Shown: positions 51,937 to 61,145 of the stretch, piece after piece | Layout: the number at the start of each line of letters is the position of its first letter | Position numbering within the stretch: the stretch's first letter is position 1 | Assembly: GCF_019711395.1 (NCBI RefSeq) | Contig: NZ_JAIGNL010000001.1 | Location: 372,001-436,000 of the forward strand | DNA: 64,000 bases | Direction: 5' to 3' | From: Qipengyuania xiapuensis | GTDB lineage: Bacteria > Pseudomonadota > Alphaproteobacteria > Sphingomonadales > Sphingomonadaceae | Notes under the pieces: model-generated | Databases searched by the model: none | What the model saw: the letters and a program-made list of their open reading frames with translations, nothing else | Told to the model about the DNA's origin: nothing | Made by a program: the position numbers and the translations under genes

Positions 51937-52683
51937 ATGGCAGGCCATTCCAAGTTCAAGAACATCATGCACCGCAAGGGCGCGCAGGACAAAAAGCGCT
52001 CGAACCTGTTTTCCAAGCTCAGCCGCGAAATCACCGTGGCGGCGAAAATGGGCATGCCCGATCCGGACATGAACCCGCGCCTGCGCCTTGCGGTCAACGC
52101 CGCCAAGAGCCAGTCGATGCCGAAGGACAATATCCAGCGCGCAATCGACAAAGCCTCGGCCGCAGACGCCGAGAACTACGAGGAAGTCCGTTACGAGGGC
52201 TACGGCCCGGGCGGCAGCGCGATCATCGTGGAAGCGCTGACCGACAACCGCAACCGCACTGCCACCGCCGTGCGCACCGCGTTCTCGAAGAACGGCGGCA
52301 ACCTCGGCACCGAGGGCAGCGTCCAGCACGGCTTCGAACGCCTCGGCTTCATCTTCTACCCGGCTGAAGCGGGCGACGAGGAAAAGGTCCTCGAAGCGGC
52401 GATGGAAGCAGGCGCGGAAGACATTTCCTCCTCCGAAGACGGCCACGAGATCTGGACCGCAGCAGACGACCTCCACCAGGTCGCCGGCGACCTCGAAAAG
52501 GCGCTGGGCGAAGCGGAAACCGTCAAGCTCGCATGGAAGCCCAACCTCACCGTCGAGATGGACGAGAAGGGTGCGGGCACGCTGCTCAAGCTGATCGACG
52601 CGCTCGAAGAGGATGACGACGTCCAGACCGTTTGGGGCAATTACGACATCTCGGACGAAGTGATGGAGAAGGTGGGCGCCTGA
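51937..52683 (+). CDS. yebC: YebC/PmpR-family protein
   Basis: The 248-residue protein starts [20 protein letters not shown] and shows the conserved [12 protein letters not shown] and [13 protein letters not shown]. This family is linked to transcription regulation and, more recently, to translation of proline-rich stretches; the role here is not shown. The placing right before ruvC is common in bacteria, often with ruvAB nearby, which are not here. The 260 bp upstream are the divergent region toward DUF4136; I see no clear promoter in it. Confidence 0.93.
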   Translation: MAGHSKFKNIMHRKGAQDKKRSNLFSKLSREITVAAKMGMPDPDMNPRLRLAVNAAKSQSMPKDNIQRAIDKASAADAENYEEVRYEGYGPGGSAIIVEALTDNRNRTATAVRTAFSKNGGNLGTEGSVQHGFERLGFIFYPAEAGDEEKVLEAAMEAGAEDISSSEDGHEIWTAADDLHQVAGDLEKALGEAETVKLAWKPNLTVEMDEKGAGTLLKLIDALEEDDDVQTVWGNYDISDEVMEKVGA

Positions 52684-52694
52684 GGCTGCCCACG

Positions 52695-52790
52695 ATGAGC
52701 CTGCGCGAATGGGTGCTGGCCATCATCCTTGGCGGGGCCTTCCTGCTCGCTATCGCGTGGCGGCTCGGCTGGATGATCGGGCTCGAATAG
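52695..52790 (+). CDS. 31-residue single-pass membrane microprotein between yebC and ruvC
   Basis: The frame from ATG 52695 to TAG 52790 codes for 31 residues ([20 protein letters not shown], then [11 protein letters not shown]). GAGG lies 9 nt upstream. One hydrophobic helix fills most of it, with Arg at the start and a Trp/Arg end, as in small membrane regulators. It fits exactly between the yebC stop and the ruvC start. No family is known to me. Confidence 0.55.
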   Translation: MSLREWVLAIILGGAFLLAIAWRLGWMIGLE

Positions 52791-52803
52791 GAATGGAAGC
52801 CTC

Positions 52804-53286
52804 GTGATCATCCTCGGCCTCGATCCCTCGCTCAGCTGCACCGGCTGGGGCGTGATCCGGGCCGAGGGCTCGCGCATCACGCATATCGCAAACGGGCAGG
52901 TGCCGACCGATGCCAAGGCCCCGATGGCGCGGCGGCTGTCGCACCTGCAGACGGCGCTCGAGGCGGTGATCGCCGAGCACAAGCCCGACCGTGCGGCGGC
53001 CGAGGAAGTCTTCGTCAACAAGAACCCGCAATCGACGCTGAAGCTCGCGCAGGCGAGAGGTGTGGTGCTGGCCGCATGCGGTGCGGCGGGGCTCGAGGTT
53101 TCCGAACATGCCGCACGGCTGGTCAAGAAGGCTGTCGTCGGCACCGGAGGGGCGGACAAGGCGCAGGTGCAGGCCATGCTCAAGGTTCTTCTGCCGGGTG
53201 TGAAAATTGCAGGTGCCGATGCGGCTGACGCGCTCGCCGTGGCGATTGCCAGTGCGCACCTGTCCTACACGCCGCAAGGGCGCTAG
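52804..53286 (+). CDS. ruvC: Holliday junction endonuclease RuvC
   Basis: The 160-residue protein has the acidic tetrad segments: [12 protein letters not shown] (Asp7), [20 protein letters not shown] and [10 protein letters not shown]. It resolves Holliday junctions with RuvAB, which are outside the window. GTG start, 13 bp after the microprotein stop. Confidence 0.95.
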   Translation: MIILGLDPSLSCTGWGVIRAEGSRITHIANGQVPTDAKAPMARRLSHLQTALEAVIAEHKPDRAAAEEVFVNKNPQSTLKLAQARGVVLAACGAAGLEVSEHAARLVKKAVVGTGGADKAQVQAMLKVLLPGVKIAGADAADALAVAIASAHLSYTPQGR

Positions 53287-53405
53287 GCAGCTGTCATGAA
53301 GCCGCAGGATCCCGTCTCTAGTACCGATCTTGCGCGATTTATCCGGCCACGCGCTTTTTCGCGCAGGACCGTGTTCCATCCGTTCCAAGCTGTAGGAGGC
53401 AGCAC

Positions 53406-53753
53406 TTGACCATCCAGTTCTATGGCATTCCCAATTGCGACACCGTGAAGAAGGCGCGGAAGTGGCTCGATGCGCAGGGCATCGCGTACGACTTCCACGA
53501 CTACAAGAAGGAAGGCGCTGACGCCGGAAAGCTTGAAAGCTGGTCCGATGCGGCGGGCTGGGAGGCGCTGCTCAACAAGCGCGGCACCACCTTTCGCAAG
53601 CTCCCCGACGAGGACAAGGCAGATATCGACCGCGCGAAGGCGGTGCGGCTGATGGTGGAGAACCCGAGCATGATCAAACGCCCGGTGGTCGAACATCAGA
53701 ATGGTGTGCTGGTCGGTTTTTCGGAAGATGCGTGGAAGGCGGCGCTTCAATAG
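53406..53753 (+). CDS. ArsC/Spx family protein, YffB type
   Basis: The 115-residue thioredoxin-fold protein reads YGIPNCDTVKKARKWLDAQ, with a single Cys as in YffB rather than the ArsC catalytic set, and KRPVVEHQNGVLVGFSEDAW at the end. It is probably a glutathione-dependent oxidoreductase; the substrate is unknown. The TTG start has AGGAGG 7 nt upstream. Its end overlaps the minus-strand small gene by 7 nt. Confidence 0.85.
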   Translation: MTIQFYGIPNCDTVKKARKWLDAQGIAYDFHDYKKEGADAGKLESWSDAAGWEALLNKRGTTFRKLPDEDKADIDRAKAVRLMVENPSMIKRPVVEHQNGVLVGFSEDAWKAALQ

Positions 53754-53914
53754 CCGCTGGTGTCGCCCCAGCCGTTGTGATCGCCGTGGGTGACACTGCG
53801 CGCGTTCTCGTTCGCCGCACTCAGGATGTGGCGTTTGATCGTGCCGAAATCATTGCCGGACCCGTAGATAAGGCCCACGACAATGGCCGCACCTAAGAGG
53901 AGCTTCTTGAACAT
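53747..53914 (-). CDS. 55-residue exported or membrane-anchored microprotein
   Basis: From ATG 53914 the product is 55 residues with a typical membrane-anchor N-terminus (MFKKLLLGAAIVVGLIYG) and a polar tail (HILSAANENARSVTHGDH). Third codon positions are mostly G or C, as in real genes here. No Shine-Dalgarno is visible upstream. The start codon shares a CATG with the start of the divergent glycerophosphodiesterase, so the two are oddly close. Confidence 0.55.
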   Translation of the reverse strand: MFKKLLLGAAIVVGLIYGSGNDFGTIKRHILSAANENARSVTHGDHNGWGDTSGY

Positions 53915-54962
53915 GCCCGGGGAAATTACCCGATTCGTCCTCAAGATTTCGTTAATCCTTGCGGTTTTCGGCCCCTCTGCGCCCGTTCTGGCCGAGGACA
54001 TGCTGGTCATCGCGCATCGCGGTGCGAGCGGCGAGCGGCCCGAGCATACGCTGGCGGCCTACGAGCTGGCGATCGATCAGGGTGCGGATTACGTCGAGCC
54101 GGATCTCGTGGTGACCAATGACCTCGTCCTCGTCGCGCGGCACGAGAACGAGCTTTCGGACACGACCGACGTGGGAAGCCGCGAGGAATTTGCCGATCGC
54201 CGCCGCAGCAAGACGATCGACGGGCGGCTGGTGAGCGGCTGGTTCGCGGAAGACTTCACGCTTGCCGAATTGCGCACCCTGCGTGCCAAGGAGCGCCTGC
54301 CCGGCATGCGCCCCGCCAACACGCGCTATGACGGTCTCTACCAGGTCCCGACCTTTGCCGAGATCGTCCAGCTCGTCCGCGCCAAGGAGGCCGAGACTGG
54401 CCGTACCATCGGCCTCTATCCCGAGCTCAAGCATCCCACCTTCCTGCTGCAGGATGCCGGCATCGACAGCGTCGATCTGCTGGTGACCGCTTTGCGCGAG
54501 GCGGGGCTCGACGGCGCCGATGCCGCGGTCTTCGTCCAGTGTTTCGAAGTTGGGCCCCTGCGCCGGCTCGACCGGCTGGTCGATGTGAAGCTGGTGCAGC
54601 TCGTCAATACGAACGACGGTCCGGCGGACGAGCCTGCCATGCGCTATGGCGACATGGTCTCGTCTTCGGGCCTCGCCGAAATCGCCGACTATGCCGATGC
54701 GGTGGGCGTGAACATGAACCTGCTCTTCGGTCCCGAAGGCATACCGAGCGGCCTTGCTTCCGATGCGCAGGAGGCGGGCCTGGCGGTCCACGCCTGGACC
54801 CTGCGCAAGGAGAACGCGTACCTCCCGCCCGTGCTACGACGTGGTACGGCGGAGAACGGCACGGGCGATGTGCTCGGCATGGTCACGATCCTGGAGGCAC
54901 AGGGTATCGACGGCGTCTTCACCGACGATCCGGGGCTCGTGGTCAGCGCGCTCGCGCAGTGA
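53913..54962 (+). CDS. Glycerophosphodiester phosphodiesterase, exported (GlpQ-like)
   Basis: The 349-residue protein has a signal peptide (cleavage near VLAEDM) and the GDPD pattern AHRGASGERPEHTLAAYELAI, DYVEPDLVVTNDLVLVARHE and GIDGVFTDDPGL. It releases glycerol-3-phosphate from deacylated lipids in the periplasm. The ATG 53913 has GAGGAG 9 nt upstream; ATG 53883 would extend into the minus-strand microprotein. The 3' end overlaps ubiG by 20 nt. Confidence 0.9.
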   Translation: MPGEITRFVLKISLILAVFGPSAPVLAEDMLVIAHRGASGERPEHTLAAYELAIDQGADYVEPDLVVTNDLVLVARHENELSDTTDVGSREEFADRRRSKTIDGRLVSGWFAEDFTLAELRTLRAKERLPGMRPANTRYDGLYQVPTFAEIVQLVRAKEAETGRTIGLYPELKHPTFLLQDAGIDSVDLLVTALREAGLDGADAAVFVQCFEVGPLRRLDRLVDVKLVQLVNTNDGPADEPAMRYGDMVSSSGLAEIADYADAVGVNMNLLFGPEGIPSGLASDAQEAGLAVHAWTLRKENAYLPPVLRRGTAENGTGDVLGMVTILEAQGIDGVFTDDPGLVVSALAQ

Positions 54963-55701
54963 CGATGTAATTGAGCGAGAGGTCGTCGGAGAGGTGGAGG
55001 CCTCTCATCGGCGAAAAGGCGATGCCGCGCGGCTCGCCCGTTTCGAGGCCGGCTCCTGCGAGAATTTCGGACAGCTCCTCGGGAGTGACGAAGTCCTCCC
55101 AGTGATGCGTACCGCGCGGGATGAGGCCGATGCCCTCTGCAGCGCCGATCATCAGCGCGCGGCTGCGAACCGTGCGGTTGGGCGTGGAGAGGACCATCAG
55201 CCCGCCGTCTGCAAGCCGCGCCGCCAGTTGCGAGGCGAAGGCCTGCTTGTCGGCAACGTGCTCGATTACCTCCATCGCTGTGACGAGATCGAAAGTGCCG
55301 ATGTCGTGCGAAGCAAGTTCTCCCGCCATGTAGCGGATGTCGAGGCCACACCGTTCGGCGTGGATCGCCGCGGCCGCGGTGTTCTCGGGCGCTGCATCGA
55401 CACCGGTCACGTCTGCCCCAAGCCTCGCCAGCGGCTCGCACAACAGGCCCGCACCGCAGCCGACGTCGAGGGCGCTCTTGCCGGCGAGCGGCTTGGCGCT
55501 GCGAATGTCGCCCGCCCAGTGCAAATCGATCGCCTCGCGCAGGAATTCGAGCCGGACGGGGTTGAGCTTGTGCAGCATCGCGGAGGAGCCCTTCGGGTCC
55601 CACCAGTCCTTCGCCAGCTTGCCGAAATGCGCGGCCTCGTCGGGCCGGATCGTTTGGCCGGCTGAAGTATTGCTTTGACGGCTCGTGGTTGCATCGCTCA
55701 T
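54943..55701 (-). CDS. ubiG: Ubiquinone O-methyltransferase UbiG
   Basis: The 252-residue SAM methyltransferase has DWWDPKGSSAMLHKLNPVR, SALDVGCGAGLLCEPLARLG and THHWEDFVTPEEL, all UbiG marks. It does both O-methylations in ubiquinone synthesis. It is divergent from lysC, with the two starts 53 bp apart. Confidence 0.95.
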   Translation of the reverse strand: MSDATTSRQSNTSAGQTIRPDEAAHFGKLAKDWWDPKGSSAMLHKLNPVRLEFLREAIDLHWAGDIRSAKPLAGKSALDVGCGAGLLCEPLARLGADVTGVDAAPENTAAAAIHAERCGLDIRYMAGELASHDIGTFDLVTAMEVIEHVADKQAFASQLAARLADGGLMVLSTPNRTVRSRALMIGAAEGIGLIPRGTHHWEDFVTPEELSEILAGAGLETGEPRGIAFSPMRGLHLSDDLSLNYIVTARAR

Positions 55702-55754
55702 GCCGCGTGGCTAGCAGCCAAACCCTGAGCATTCCAGCACGGAGAATTCCTCGC

Positions 55755-57035
55755 TTGGCACGTATCGTGATGAAATTCGGCGGCACCTCGATGGCGGGGA
55801 CGGAACGCATTCGGCGCGTCGCCAATATCGTGCGCAAGCAGGCCGCAGGCGGCAACGAGGTCGCGGTGGTGGTCAGCGCCATGGCGGGCGAGACCGACCG
55901 GCTGGTCAATTTCTGCCGCGAGGCGAACGCGCTTTACGACCCCGCCGAATACGACGTCGTGGTCGCCAGCGGCGAGCAGGTGACGAGCGGGCTTCTCGCG
56001 CTCACGCTGCAGTCGCTTGGCTGCAAGGCGCGCAGCTGGCTCGGCTGGCAGCTTCCCGTCCGCACGGTCGAAGCGCACGCCAAGGCACGCGTCGACAGCA
56101 TCGACGGAGAAGCGCTGGCCAAGTCGATGGCCGAGGGCGAGATCGCCGTCATTCCAGGATTCCAGGGCGTATCGGAAGATGGCCGCATCACCACGATGGG
56201 ACGCGGCGGCTCGGACACTTCGGCAGTCGCTGTCGCTGCGGCAGTCAAAGCCGACCGCTGTGACATCTACACCGATGTCGACGGCGTCTACACGACCGAC
56301 CCTCGGATCGTGGCCAAGGCCCGCAAGCTGAAGGCCGTGACCTACGAAGAAATGCTCGAACTGGCGAGCGTGGGCGCAAAGGTGCTCCAGACCCGCAGCG
56401 TGGGCCTGGCAATGAAGGAGGGCGTGCGTGTGCAGGTCCTCTCCAGTTTCGTGGGCGACGATGCCGTCCCCGCGGACGAGCTTCCGGGCACGATGATCGT
56501 GTCGGAAGAGGAAATGGACGAATTGGTGGAGAAGGGCGAAGTGGAACGCCAGCACGTAACCGGCATCGCGCATGACAAGAACGAAGCCAAGATCATCCTC
56601 ACCCGCGTGCCCGACAAGCCCGGCGCGGTGGCGCATATCTTCGAGCCGCTCGCTGCTGCCAGCATCAATGTCGACATGATCATCCAGAACGTCGGCCGCG
56701 ACAAGGGCGAGACCGACGTGACCTTCACCGTCCCGCAGGCCGACCTCGCACGCGCGCAGGCGCTGCTGGAAGACAAGCGCGAGGACATCGGCTTCAACCG
56801 CATCATCACCGACAGCCAGATCGCCAAGATCAGCGTCGTGGGTGTCGGCATGAAGAGCCACGCCGGTGTGGCGGCGACGATGTTCAAGGCGCTCGCCGAC
56901 CGCGGGATCAACATCCAGGCTATCACCACCTCGGAAATCAAGGTCAGCGTGATGATCGACGAGGACGAAACCGAACTGGCGGTACGCGTTCTGCACACCG
57001 CCTATGGCCTCGACGCGGCGGACGAGGCTGCGTGA
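55755..57035 (+). CDS. lysC: Aspartate kinase
   Basis: The 426-residue enzyme ([19 protein letters not shown]) has the kinase domain with [20 protein letters not shown] and [16 protein letters not shown], and two C-terminal ACT domains (from about residue 265), so it should be feedback-controlled by lysine and/or threonine. The start is TTG 55755 with GGAGA 9 nt upstream; upstream in-frame starts add unrelated sequence. purT starts at its stop (GTGA). Confidence 0.95.
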   Translation: MARIVMKFGGTSMAGTERIRRVANIVRKQAAGGNEVAVVVSAMAGETDRLVNFCREANALYDPAEYDVVVASGEQVTSGLLALTLQSLGCKARSWLGWQLPVRTVEAHAKARVDSIDGEALAKSMAEGEIAVIPGFQGVSEDGRITTMGRGGSDTSAVAVAAAVKADRCDIYTDVDGVYTTDPRIVAKARKLKAVTYEEMLELASVGAKVLQTRSVGLAMKEGVRVQVLSSFVGDDAVPADELPGTMIVSEEEMDELVEKGEVERQHVTGIAHDKNEAKIILTRVPDKPGAVAHIFEPLAAASINVDMIIQNVGRDKGETDVTFTVPQADLARAQALLEDKREDIGFNRIITDSQIAKISVVGVGMKSHAGVAATMFKALADRGINIQAITTSEIKVSVMIDEDETELAVRVLHTAYGLDAADEAA

Positions 57036-58195
57036 GCCACACCGCGAAGATCCTCCTTCTCGGCTCGGGTGAACTGGGCCGCGAGTTCGTGATCTCTGCC
57101 AAGCGCCTCGGCGCATATGTCATTGCCTGCGATGCCTATGACGATGCGCCCGCCATGCAGGTGGCCGACGCGCGCGAGGTCTTCTCGATGCTGGATGGCG
57201 AAAAACTGCGCGAGGCGGCCGAGAAGCACCGTCCCGACTATATCGTGCCCGAGATCGAGGCGATCCGCACCGCCGTGCTCGCCGAGCTCGAGGAGGAAGG
57301 CTTCACCGTCGTTCCCTCCGCGCGCGCCGCGCAGCTGACCATGAACCGCGATGCGATCCGCGACCTCGCGGCGCATGAGCTTGGCCTCGTCACTTCGAAA
57401 TATCGCTATGCCAAGAACCTCGAGGAAGTGCGCGCGGCGGCCGAGCACACCGGGTTCCCCTGCGTGATCAAGCCGGTCATGTCGTCCTCGGGCAAGGGCC
57501 AGAGCACGGTGCGCGAAGAAGCGAAGCTCGAGGAAGCGTGGGACTATGCCTGCGCCAACATGCGCGGTGACCGCCAGCGCGTGATCGTCGAGCAGTTCGT
57601 CGATTTCGACTACGAGATCACACTCCTTACCGTGCGGCACAAGGGCGGCGTGACTTTCTGCCCGCCGATCGGCCACCGGCAGGAGCGCGGCGATTACCAG
57701 GAAAGCTGGCAGCCCACGCCCATGTCGGATGCGGCCATCGCCAAGGCACAGGACATGGCGCGCAAGGTCGTCGACGATCTGGGCGGCTATGGCCTGTTCG
57801 GGGTCGAGTTCTTCGTGAAGGGCGAGGAGGTCATCTTCTCGGAACTATCACCGCGCCCGCATGACACCGGCATGGTCACTCTGGTCAGTCAGAACCTCAC
57901 CGAGTTCGACCTGCATGCGCGTGCCGTCCTCGGGCTTCCGGTGCCTGCCGAATTGCGGGCACGCCCCTCGGCCAGTGCGGTGATCCTCGCCGATCGCGAC
58001 AGCAAGGCACTGTCCTACGAAGGTCTCGCCGATGCCCTGTCCGAGCCTGGCACCGACCTGCGAATCTTCGCCAAGCCGACCAGTCGCCCCTATCGCCGCA
58101 TGGGTGTGACGCTCGCGACCGCTGGCGACACCGACGAGGCCCGGAGAAAGGCCCGCGATGCCGCCCACAAGGTGCGCATCGTCTACGGCGACTGA
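57032..58195 (+). CDS. purT: Formate-dependent phosphoribosylglycinamide formyltransferase PurT
   Basis: The 387-residue ATP-grasp enzyme ([20 protein letters not shown]) has [14 protein letters not shown] as ATP-binding loop and [14 protein letters not shown] as metal site. It formylates GAR with formate and ATP. Coupled to lysC by a GTGA overlap, which is unusual company. Confidence 0.95.
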   Translation: MSHTAKILLLGSGELGREFVISAKRLGAYVIACDAYDDAPAMQVADAREVFSMLDGEKLREAAEKHRPDYIVPEIEAIRTAVLAELEEEGFTVVPSARAAQLTMNRDAIRDLAAHELGLVTSKYRYAKNLEEVRAAAEHTGFPCVIKPVMSSSGKGQSTVREEAKLEEAWDYACANMRGDRQRVIVEQFVDFDYEITLLTVRHKGGVTFCPPIGHRQERGDYQESWQPTPMSDAAIAKAQDMARKVVDDLGGYGLFGVEFFVKGEEVIFSELSPRPHDTGMVTLVSQNLTEFDLHARAVLGLPVPAELRARPSASAVILADRDSKALSYEGLADALSEPGTDLRIFAKPTSRPYRRMGVTLATAGDTDEARRKARDAAHKVRIVYGD

Positions 58196-58196
58196 C

Positions 58197-58736
58197 TTAC
58201 CAGAACAGCCACACGTTCATCAGCCGCCCGGGAAGCGAGAAAGCGACCAGGCCGGGAATGGTCAGCGCGCCCAGATAGAGGCCGACGATTTCCTTGCGAT
58301 GAGCTGCGAAGTCGCGGCGGCGCGCGGTCGCGACCACCTTGTAGCTCGTCCAGAAGGTCAGCGGGATGAAGAGGTGGATGAAGCTGAACGATCCGCCCGT
58401 CTTGATGAAGATCGCGGAAAACGCGGTGGCTACCATCAGCCCGACCCAGATCCGGCCGAGCAGCTTGTGCCGCGAGCCTCCCTTGCGGGCGAGCAGGAGG
58501 TAACCGCCCAGCGGGATGGCAGGCAACACGGTCGCCACGTGCAGGAAGATCGCGAAGTGGCGGATGTTCGAATGGTCGGGGGCGATGCCGAGCAGCCCGC
58601 GGAACAGGGCAACAAGTGTTGCCGAGGTGAGCCCGATCGCGATCACTGCGACAGCGAGGCGGGTGCGCGGCCCGATGTCGAAACTATTGCCGTTTGCGGG
58701 GGATTTTGCAGTCGAGGGAAGTGCGAGAGCGGTCAT
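58197..58736 (-). CDS. DUF2306 membrane protein
   Basis: The 179-residue protein has four or five hydrophobic helices and conserved His in NIRHFAIFLHVATV, GGSRHKLLGRIWV and FSFIHLFIPLTFW, as in DUF2306. The family is of unknown function; His pairs in helices suggest a redox cofactor or metal but this is not shown. It is divergent from a LytTR membrane regulator, a recurring pairing. Confidence 0.82.
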   Translation of the reverse strand: MTALALPSTAKSPANGNSFDIGPRTRLAVAVIAIGLTSATLVALFRGLLGIAPDHSNIRHFAIFLHVATVLPAIPLGGYLLLARKGGSRHKLLGRIWVGLMVATAFSAIFIKTGGSFSFIHLFIPLTFWTSYKVVATARRRDFAAHRKEIVGLYLGALTIPGLVAFSLPGRLMNVWLFW

Positions 58737-58781
58737 GAAAAGAAGTCCTGTCGGGTAGCTGGTGCCCCATCGATGCCAGCT

Positions 58782-58856
58782 GCCCGTTTGCGTTCAACGC
58801 AGCTTTCGCGGGCAGGCCGCACACTGCGCGAAAAGGCTGCGAATCCGCCCGTTTGC
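58782..58856. promoter_or_regulatory. Two direct copies of GCCCGTTTGC between DUF2306 and LytTR genes
   Basis: GCCCGTTTGC occurs at 58782-58791 and 58847-58856, 65 bp apart (about six helical turns). CCGTT(T/C)G is the core of AlgR-type LytTR sites. A third CCGTTTGC is at 58690-58697 inside the DUF2306 gene, and AGCTGG/CCAGCT (58757-58762/58776-58781) is an inverted repeat beside the first. This suggests autoregulation by the LytTR protein. Confidence 0.5.
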
Positions 58857-58896
58857 CACTTTACGAAGCGCGAATGGGCGCTAGTTTTCCAGGCGC

Positions 58897-59688
58897 ATGG
58901 CACAGACTTTCCCGACCGGGCGCAGGGCCATCTTGCGCAAGATTCTCATCGATCTCGCCTTCATGGGTGTGATCGGGGTGACACTGGCGCTCATCGGTCC
59001 GTTCGGGAGCTTTCAGGACCCCTTGGCTACGCGCCTCATCGTCTGGGTCGGGTTCGCCTACATCGGCTATGCGCTCTATTCCCCGATTGATGTCCTCGCC
59101 CAGAAGATTGCACCGGCGTTGGCGCTTCCGGTCTGGGCCCTGCGCGTCGCCGGAGTGCTGCTTTCGTCGATCCCGATGGCGATCGTCGTATGGCTCCTTC
59201 CGCGCCTTCCCGATCGCGCCCGCATGCCCGATGCGTCCGAAGCGCTGGAGAATTATTTCTACGTGGCGGTCATCGGCGGGATGATCACGGTGCTGTTCAC
59301 GATGGGGCAGCGCTCCGTAACTGAAATGGATAGCCCCGTTTCGCAGGACGAGCCGAGCACGCCAACGGCACCTGAGCCGCCACGTTTCCTCGACAGGCTG
59401 CCTCCGGAGATCGGGACGGAGCTTCTCGCGCTCGAGATGGAAGATCATTATGTCCGCGCGCACACGTCGCTGGGCAGTGAGCTCGTGCTCATGCGCCTCG
59501 GCGACGCCATTGCCGAACTCAAAGGGGTGGACGGGCGTCAGGTGCATCGCAGTTGGTGGGTCGCCCGCGATGCGGTGGAGGAGGTCAGGCGCGAGGGGCG
59601 AAACCTGCGGCTTGTCCTCGCGCGTGGCATCGAAGCGCCTGTATCGCGCAACCGCGCCGGCGAGCTCAAGGCGGCAGGCTGGCTATAG
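58897..59688 (+). CDS. Membrane-anchored LytTR-domain transcription regulator
   Basis: The 263-residue protein has four hydrophobic helices (about 17-38, 48-66, 80-104, 118-138), a linker rich in Pro/Ser, and a C-terminal LytTR domain (ELLALEMEDHYVRAHTSLGS, LADAI replaced by LGDAIAELKG, GRQVHRSWWVARDAV). It has no receiver domain, so it probably senses through the membrane part. It is divergent from DUF2306 and the gap carries AlgR-like repeats. Confidence 0.87.
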   Translation: MAQTFPTGRRAILRKILIDLAFMGVIGVTLALIGPFGSFQDPLATRLIVWVGFAYIGYALYSPIDVLAQKIAPALALPVWALRVAGVLLSSIPMAIVVWLLPRLPDRARMPDASEALENYFYVAVIGGMITVLFTMGQRSVTEMDSPVSQDEPSTPTAPEPPRFLDRLPPEIGTELLALEMEDHYVRAHTSLGSELVLMRLGDAIAELKGVDGRQVHRSWWVARDAVEEVRREGRNLRLVLARGIEAPVSRNRAGELKAAGWL

Positions 59689-59728
59689 CCGCTTGCCGTA
59701 AGGGCGGGTGCGCCCTAAGCGGCCTCGT

Positions 59729-60745
59729 ATGACTACCTATCCCAAGACCGACCGCCTGATGCAGCGCGGCGCAGAATTCCTCGGTTCGCGTTACGCCATC
59801 CTGTGCGGCGCCATGAGCTGGGTCTCCGAACGCAACCTCGTCTCCGCCATTTCCAATGCCGGCGGCTTCGGCGTGATTGCCTGCGGCGCGATGACGCCCG
59901 AACTTCTCGAGACCGAGATCGCCGAGACGCAGAAGCTCACCGACAAGCCTTTCGGCGTGAACCTCATCACGATGCACCCGCAGCTCTTCGAGCTGATCGA
60001 GGTGTGCGACAAGGCGGGCGTGAGCCACGTAGTTCTCGCTGGCGGCATTCCGCCCAAGGGCAGTGTCGAGGCTATCAAGGGCGGAGAGAATCCCGCCAAG
60101 GTCATCTGCTTCGCGCCGACGCTGGCGCTGGCCAAGAAATTGCTGCGCTCGGGCGCAGATGCGCTGGTGATCGAGGGCATGGAAGCGGGCGGCCATATCG
60201 GCCCTGTTTCGACCAGCGTCCTCGCACAGGAAATGCTCCCCGAGCTTTCGGAAGATCACATCATCTTCGTTGCCGGCGGGATCGGCCGCGGCAATGCGAT
60301 GGCTGGCTATCTCGAGATGGGCGCGGCAGGCGTCCAGCTCGGCACGCGCTTTGCCTGTGCGACCGAGAGCATCGCGCACGAGAACTTCAAGAAGGCGTTC
60401 TTCCGCGCCAATGCTCGCGACGCGGTGGCCAGTGTGCAAGTCGACCCGCGCCTGCCGGTCATTCCTGTCCGTGCGCTCAAGAACAAGGGCACCGAGGAGT
60501 TCACCCGCAAGCAGATCGAAGTGGCAGGCACGCTCGACCGCGAGGAAATCGCGATGGAGGAAGCCCAGCTGCAGATCGAGCACTATTGGGCGGGCGCACT
60601 GCGCCGCGCGGTGATCGATGGCGATGTCGAGAACGGCAGCCTGATGGCGGGCCAGTCGGTCGGCATGCTCAAGGAAGAAGAGCCGGTGGCGGTCATCATC
60701 GAGAAGCTCATGGCCCAGAGCGAGGAAGCGCTGACGCGGCGCTAG
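59729..60745 (+). CDS. Nitronate monooxygenase-family flavoprotein
   Basis: The 338-residue TIM-barrel FMN protein has AILCGAMSWVSERNLVSAIS, GFGVIACG, GADALVIEGMEAGGHIG and GGIGRGNAMAGYLEMGAAGV, the pattern of class I NMO and 2-nitropropane dioxygenase relatives. Activity toward nitronates is the family default, but an enoyl-ACP reductase (FabK-like) role is hard to exclude from sequence alone. ATG 59729 is chosen over a upstream in-frame start at 59708. Confidence 0.85.
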   Translation: MTTYPKTDRLMQRGAEFLGSRYAILCGAMSWVSERNLVSAISNAGGFGVIACGAMTPELLETEIAETQKLTDKPFGVNLITMHPQLFELIEVCDKAGVSHVVLAGGIPPKGSVEAIKGGENPAKVICFAPTLALAKKLLRSGADALVIEGMEAGGHIGPVSTSVLAQEMLPELSEDHIIFVAGGIGRGNAMAGYLEMGAAGVQLGTRFACATESIAHENFKKAFFRANARDAVASVQVDPRLPVIPVRALKNKGTEEFTRKQIEVAGTLDREEIAMEEAQLQIEHYWAGALRRAVIDGDVENGSLMAGQSVGMLKEEEPVAVIIEKLMAQSEEALTRR

Positions 60746-60749
60746 GCAT

Positions 60750-61073
60750 GTGATCCGCCGCCTCGACCTAGATGTCGCGATCTACCGCGACCGCGTGCAG
60801 GTCACGCACGAGGCGAGCGAGACCTTTGTCGATCAGCGTGCCGAGTTTCCCTATTCTTCGGACGATGCGTTGATCGCCAATGCGCGTTACTTCGAGCATA
60901 CGCTGGTACGCGCCATCGGCCAGGTTCTGCGACAGGGCGGCTTCTCGCTCAAGGAACCGATCGCGCATGTGGTCCGCTTCGACGGCGATCTCGACGAGCG
61001 GCAGCGCGCCATAGTCGAGACCGCACTGCGCGAGACGGGCATGACCGAGATCATCTTCGCGCTCGAAGAGTGA
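60750..61073 (+). CDS. Small hypothetical protein after NMO
   Basis: The 107-residue protein (VAIYRDRVQVTHEASETFVD, LVRAIGQVLRQGGFSLKEP) has a mixed alpha/beta look without known motifs. GTG start 4 bp after the NMO stop, so the two are likely co-transcribed. I recognise no family. Confidence 0.72.
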   Translation: MIRRLDLDVAIYRDRVQVTHEASETFVDQRAEFPYSSDDALIANARYFEHTLVRAIGQVLRQGGFSLKEPIAHVVRFDGDLDERQRAIVETALRETGMTEIIFALEE

Positions 61074-61145
61074 CAAAGCCCGCTTGGCCGCTGCCTAGCG
61101 AAACGCGCTTGCAAGGCCGCCGCCACGAACGCCAAGAGTAGGCCC

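Noticed and set aside
53883-53912. An ATG at 53883 as the start of the glycerophosphodiesterase.
   Set aside because: The GAGGAG site is downstream of it and 9 nt before ATG 53913, where the signal peptide begins.
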